From Comamonadaceae bacterium (GTDB lineage Bacteria; Pseudomonadota; Gammaproteobacteria; Burkholderiales; Burkholderiaceae_C): a stretch of 25,637 bases of DNA. The stretch covers positions 1 through 25,637 of the forward strand of contig JAIXXW010000129.1 of the NCBI GenBank assembly GCA_027490555.1, given 5' to 3'. Position numbers and translations under genes: made by a program. The notes under the pieces were generated by a model. It was not told where the DNA came from, searched no databases, and saw only the letters and a program-made list of their open reading frames with translations. Of this stretch, positions 22,570-25,637 are shown in pieces. Every line of letters starts with the position of its first letter. Position 1 is the stretch's first letter.

Positions 22570-23310
22570 ATGAGCACCCATGTGACCGATCACGCACTCG
22601 GCCAAAGCCGTTATGGCAAGTTGGCGCAGGCATTGCGTGATCGCATTCTGCAAGGTGAATGGGGCCCTGGTGAGCCGATTCCGGCCGAATCGGCCTTGGC
22701 CCAAAGTTATGGCGTGGCGCTGGGCACCATCCGGCAGGCCTTGGCCTTGCTGGTGGAAGACGGCGTCCTGCAGCGCCGGCATGGCAAGGGCACGTTTGTC
22801 ACCACGGGTGTCGATGGCGCGTCGATGATGCGGTTTTTCAGGTTCCGTGGCCCCGATGAGGCCAGCAGCCGCACACCCGCCTCGCGCATCCTGAGCAGCC
22901 GCCTGCGCAGCGCCAGCGTCCAGGAGTGTCACGCTTTCCAACTGGCACCGGGGGCTCAGGTGCTTCAGCTGGAGCGTCTGCGCAGCCTGAACGCCGAGCC
23001 CTGCCTGCTCGAGAGCATTGTGTTGCCCTTGCCCCTGTTTGGCCCCTTGGCCGATTCGGACAGCCAGACCTGGGACGACCTGCTCTACCCCATGTACCAG
23101 CAGCGCTGTGGGGTGGTCATCCAGAAAACCCAAGACACCCTGAGCTTTTCGCAACTCAACGCCACACAGGCCAAGCGCCTGAAACTGGCGGTCGCACACC
23201 CCTGCGTGCTGGTCGAGCGGCAGGCCTTCGACATCGCAGGCCGCTGTGTGGAGCTGCGCACCACGCGGGGCGATGCCTATTCTTTCAAGTACACCGCACA
23301 GGTGCAATGA
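22570..23310 (+). CDS. GntR-family regulator, HutC subfamily (UTRA domain)
   Basis: A 246-residue one-component repressor. Residues about 15-80 are the GntR winged helix (RYGKLAQALRDRILQGEW, IPAESALAQSYGVALGTIRQ, RRHGKGTFV). Residues about 95-245 form a UTRA effector domain (LAPGAQVLQLERLRSLNAEP, the YPMYQQRCGVVIQKTQDTL region, VERQAFDIAGRCVELRTTRG). HutC-type proteins usually bind small acids or sugars and release DNA on binding. The ATG follows the strong promoter and operator by under 30 bp. It is followed by a Bug receptor, and the amidohydrolase gene diverges, so it likely controls both. Autoregulation is inferred from the operator position. Confidence 0.93.
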   Translation: MSTHVTDHALGQSRYGKLAQALRDRILQGEWGPGEPIPAESALAQSYGVALGTIRQALALLVEDGVLQRRHGKGTFVTTGVDGASMMRFFRFRGPDEASSRTPASRILSSRLRSASVQECHAFQLAPGAQVLQLERLRSLNAEPCLLESIVLPLPLFGPLADSDSQTWDDLLYPMYQQRCGVVIQKTQDTLSFSQLNATQAKRLKLAVAHPCVLVERQAFDIAGRCVELRTTRGDAYSFKYTAQVQ

Positions 23311-23330
23311 ACCACTCCAGGAGACACGCC

Positions 23331-24320
23331 ATGACCCACCTTCTTTGCCGCCGCGCCTTGGCCCAGATCGCGCTGGCCTCCCTCGCCGTCTGCGCCATGG
23401 CGCCCAAGGCCATGGCCCAGGCGGCCTATCCCAGCAAACCCATCACGCTGGTGGTCACCTACCCCCCAGGTGGCGGTGCAGACGCCATGGCCCGGCTGAT
23501 TGGCCCCCGGATGGCCGAAGCACTGGGTCAACCCATCGCCATCGAAAACCGGCCCGGCGCCAGCGGCCAGATCGGCGCTGCTGCCGTGGCCAAGGCCGCG
23601 CCTGACGGCTACACCCTGATGCTCGACGCCTCATCGTTCGCCGTCAACCCGGCGCTGTACCCCCGGCTGCCCTACGACAGTGCCAAAGCCTTCTTGCCGG
23701 TTGGCGTGGTCGCCCTGTTCCCCAACGTGGTGTTGGTCAACGCCAGTTTCCCGGCCAAGAACATCGCCGAGCTGACGGCCGCTGCGCGCAAGAGCAAGGA
23801 CGCGGTGTCCTACGCCTCCTCGGGCAACGGGTCGGCGCAGCATCTGGCCGGTGCCTTGTTCGAATCAGCGGCCAAGGTGGACATGGTGCACGTGCCCTAC
23901 AAAGGCGGCGGGCCTGCGCTCAACGACGTGATCGGCGGGCAGGTGCCCCTGTTCTTTGGCAACCTGGCTTCGACCCTGCAGCACATCCAATCGGGCAAGC
24001 TCAGGGCCTTGGCCGTGACGTCCGAGAAACGCTCGCCCATCTTGCCCGACGTGCCCACACTGGGCGAATCGGGTCTGAAAGGGACCGAAATTTACGAATG
24101 GAACGCGGTGTTTGCCCCGGCCAACACGCCCGAGCCCGTGATGCGGAGGCTGGCGGCCGCGTTCCAGCAAGCACTCGACTCCCCCGAGGTCAAGGCGCGC
24201 GTGGCACAACTGGGTGGCGAGATCCAAAAAGGGTCCCCCGAGCAGGCCAGACGCTTCATCGAGCAGCAAACCGGTCTTTGGGGCCAGGTCATCCGGGACC
24301 GCAAGATCACCGTGGAATAA
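23331..24320 (+). CDS. Bug-family (TTT) solute-binding protein
   Basis: A 329-residue periplasmic receptor. The leader (LLCRRALAQIALASLAVCAM ending AMAQ) contains an RR pair and a hydrophobic core. Family marks are YPSKPITLVVTYPPGGGADA, NRPGASGQIGAAAVAKAAPD, VPYKGGGPALNDVIGGQVPL and the C-terminal DRKITVE. The ATG at 23331 has CAGGAG nine bases upstream. An earlier ATG at 23307 overlaps the GntR stop as ATGA but has no SD, so either could be used. Cotranscription with the GntR gene is likely. Unlike the other four Bug proteins in the window, it does not end in -LD, and the usual Asp after GGQ is Pro. Confidence 0.92.
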   Translation: MTHLLCRRALAQIALASLAVCAMAPKAMAQAAYPSKPITLVVTYPPGGGADAMARLIGPRMAEALGQPIAIENRPGASGQIGAAAVAKAAPDGYTLMLDASSFAVNPALYPRLPYDSAKAFLPVGVVALFPNVVLVNASFPAKNIAELTAAARKSKDAVSYASSGNGSAQHLAGALFESAAKVDMVHVPYKGGGPALNDVIGGQVPLFFGNLASTLQHIQSGKLRALAVTSEKRSPILPDVPTLGESGLKGTEIYEWNAVFAPANTPEPVMRRLAAAFQQALDSPEVKARVAQLGGEIQKGSPEQARRFIEQQTGLWGQVIRDRKITVE

Positions 24321-24336
24321 GCCCCGATCGCCCGCA

Positions 24337-24354
24337 TGGCCCGGTGCCGGGCCA
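24337..24354. terminator. Candidate terminator hairpin between convergent genes
   Basis: TGGCCCGG-TG-CCGGGCCA is an 18-bp palindrome 17 bp after the Bug gene stop, between convergent Bug and LysR genes. The stem is GC-rich but not followed by a T-tract, so it is a candidate only. The rest of the 117-bp gap shows nothing recognisable. Confidence 0.45.
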
Positions 24355-24437
24355 GCGCAAGGGCCCACCAGGCTGGGCAGGTCCGGTGGTGTTGGGTGTG
24401 GTGTTGAGCGTGTTGCCGCGGAGGCTTTCTGCGCGCT

Positions 24438-25346
24438 TCAGGCCACGGCCTGCCGCGCATCCTCTGACAACAAGTCGATCAGGTCCCGCGCAAAGTGGGG
24501 CAGCTCGTCGAAGTTGCGCACACAGATCTGCATCGAGCGCAGCGCCCACGCATCCGACAGGGGCACCAGGCGGATGGCCATGCTGCGGGCGTGGCGGCGG
24601 GCAGCCGATTCGGGTAGCACGCCCACGCCCACACCGGCTTCGATCATGCGGCAGGCCGACTCGAAGCTGCTGACCTGGATGCGCACCTTGAGCGGCTTGT
24701 TCAGCTGCTCGCACTCGCGGTTCAAAAAAGCGTGCAAGGCGCTGGCTTCGTGCAGGCCCACGTGGTCAAACTCCAGCGCATCGATCAGTGGCATGCTGGG
24801 CAGCTCGGCCACGGGGTGCAGATGCGGCACCACCAGCACCAGGCTGTCCGAGCGGTAGGGCAAGGTCTGCAGGTTTTCGGTGCGCACCGAGCCGGCCACG
24901 ATGCCGATGTCGGTCTTGCCGTCCATCACCGCGCGCACGATTTCGTTCGACAGTTTTTCCTGCAGGTCGATGTTCACATCCGGGTGGGTGGCGAGGTAGC
25001 GCTTGAGCACCTCGGGCAAGAACTCGCCCAAGGCCGTGGTGTTGGCGTACACGCGCAGGTGGCCCTTGATGCCGCTGGCGTACTCCTGCAGGTCGCCGCG
25101 CAGGTGTTCGATCTGGCCCAGCACCAGCCGCGCCCGGTGCACAAAGGCCTGACCCGGCGGCGTGAGGGTCACGCCCTGGCTGTGGCGGTTGAGCAGCTTG
25201 GCGCCGATGCTTTCTTCGAGGTTCTTGATGCGCGTGCTGGCCGCAGGCAAGGAGATGAACGAGGCTTCGGCCCCCTTGGTGAGGCTGTTGGCTTCGGCCA
25301 CCCGCACCATCAGGCGCAAATCCACCAGATCGAAATGAATAGACAT
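24438..25346 (-). CDS. LysR-family transcriptional regulator
   Basis: A 302-residue LysR-type regulator. The DNA-binding domain is at residues 1-65 (FDLVDLRLMVRVAEANSLTK, ISLPAASTRIKNLEE, GVTLTPPGQ), then the effector domain with LRVYANTTALGEFLPEV, GKTDIGIVAG and MIEAGVGVGVLPESAA. The ATG at 25346 matches the usual LysR N-terminus; an upstream extension would be non-homologous. There is no Shine-Dalgarno sequence, and a 22-bp palindrome sits seven bases before the ATG. A broken relative of its 3' end lies at 4829-4975. It follows a MmgE/PrpD gene on the same strand and converges with the GntR-Bug unit; its targets are unknown. Confidence 0.93.
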   Translation of the reverse strand: MSIHFDLVDLRLMVRVAEANSLTKGAEASFISLPAASTRIKNLEESIGAKLLNRHSQGVTLTPPGQAFVHRARLVLGQIEHLRGDLQEYASGIKGHLRVYANTTALGEFLPEVLKRYLATHPDVNIDLQEKLSNEIVRAVMDGKTDIGIVAGSVRTENLQTLPYRSDSLVLVVPHLHPVAELPSMPLIDALEFDHVGLHEASALHAFLNRECEQLNKPLKVRIQVSSFESACRMIEAGVGVGVLPESAARRHARSMAIRLVPLSDAWALRSMQICVRNFDELPHFARDLIDLLSEDARQAVA

Positions 25347-25353
25347 GGCCAGA

Positions 25354-25375
25354 TTGTGCCAGTGGGGTGGCACAA
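25354..25375. promoter_or_regulatory. Palindrome/hairpin directly upstream of the LysR start
   Basis: TTGTGCCA-N6-TGGCACAA is perfect with 8-bp arms. Its near edge is seven bases from the LysR ATG at 25346, where a ribosome-binding site would be expected. It could be an autoregulatory operator or an mRNA hairpin limiting translation. Confidence 0.55.
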
Positions 25376-25406
25376 GCCCAGCGGCTTTGAGGTGGGCGCT
25401 GTGGCA

Positions 25407-25460
25407 GCCCACCCTGTGGGAGCCCACCCCTGTGGGAGCCCACGGGGGTGGGCTCCTGCC
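25407..25460. repeat. REP-like cluster
   Basis: Three copies of a GCCCACCC-TGTGGG core follow one another: 25407-25420, 25421-25436, and an inverted copy with the GTGGGCTCCTGCC end at 25437-25460. The core and the GGAGCCCACC flank match the inverted pair at 1788-1860. It lies between the MmgE/PrpD gene and the LysR gene and may form a hairpin. Confidence 0.75.
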
Positions 25461-25469
25461 TCAAAGCGC

Positions 25470-25637
25470 TCAGGCCAGCAGGGCGCCCACCTTGGGCCAC
25501 GAGGCCACCTGCCACAGCGCGTCCACACTGCGGCGCATGGCCTCGGGCGTGGCGCCGCCGCTGAAGGCGGCCAGGCGCAAGGCCTTGTCGGTGATCTCCT
25601 GGCGCGAGAGCGTGTTGCCCGGATCGCCTTTGGGCTC
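25470..25637 (-). CDS. MmgE/PrpD-family protein, C-terminal end (runs off window)
   Basis: The last 55 residues and stop codon of a protein whose 5' part lies beyond the window. The visible tail (PKGDPGNTLSRQEITDKALR, then AAFSGGATPEAMRRSVDALW) matches the C-terminal end of MmgE/PrpD family proteins, where a KGDPxNPL(T/S)xxE(I/L) segment is characteristic. The family includes 2-methylcitrate dehydratase and related cytosolic acid dehydratases or isomerases, often encoded beside Bug receptors in Burkholderiales. It is read in the same direction as the LysR gene, with a REP-like cluster between. The subfamily cannot be judged from this fragment. Confidence 0.75.
   Translation of the reverse strand, partial: EPKGDPGNTLSRQEITDKALRLAAFSGGATPEAMRRSVDALWQVASWPKVGALLA

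Noticed and set aside
22926..24320. A single 464-codon frame suggesting a long N-terminal extension of the last Bug protein
   Set aside because: The first 127 or so codons are an out-of-frame read of the GntR gene. The Bug protein starts at 23331 (or 23307) with its own signal peptide and ribosome-binding site.

Overview
The window is GC-rich, densely coded bacterial DNA. Its gene content points to a betaproteobacterium of the order Burkholderiales, most likely Comamonadaceae. The evidence is five Bug-type (tripartite tricarboxylate transporter, TTT) solute receptors, several LysR regulators, an AcuI-type reductase and a REP-like palindrome family. The genus assignment is inference. No RNA genes, CRISPR arrays, transposases or phage genes were seen.

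Layout. Positions 1-752 (-) hold the start of a Tat-exported PhoD-type phosphatase, divergent from an EamA-family exporter (872-1762). A REP-like inverted pair follows, then acuI (1897-2883). A converging minus-strand set (4633 to 2910) encodes a Bug receptor and two hotdog thioesterase-like proteins, the second lacking its N-terminal half. The 4634-5136 gap carries the decayed tail of a LysR gene and two operator-like palindromes. It precedes a plus-strand pair: a GlcG/HbpS-like protein and a Bug receptor (5137-6594).

The centre (20436 down to 6709) is an unbroken run of eleven minus-strand genes with short gaps, probably one catabolic operon. In transcription order these are: a branched-chain-type ABC substrate-binding protein, a LivH permease, a three-domain LivM-LivG-LivF fusion, a cupin, an aldehyde dehydrogenase, a thiamine-diphosphate enzyme, a short-chain dehydrogenase, a sugar-binding-protein-like protein without signal peptide, two tandem Bug receptors, and an FAD-dependent oxidoreductase. 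A LysR gene (20579-21523) diverges from it across an AT-rich operator region. The likely logic is uptake of an organic acid, oxidation by the SDR or flavoprotein, C-C bond cleavage by the ThDP enzyme, and oxidation of the aldehyde by the dehydrogenase. The substrate cannot be read from the sequence.

The right end holds a second small locus: a metal-dependent amidohydrolase (lactonase-like, -) divergent from a HutC-type GntR regulator and a Bug receptor (+), with a near-consensus promoter overlapped by a palindromic operator. Then come a LysR gene (24438-25346, -), another REP-like cluster and the C-terminus of a MmgE/PrpD protein. No TctA/TctB membrane genes are present, so all five Bug receptors are orphans within this window.
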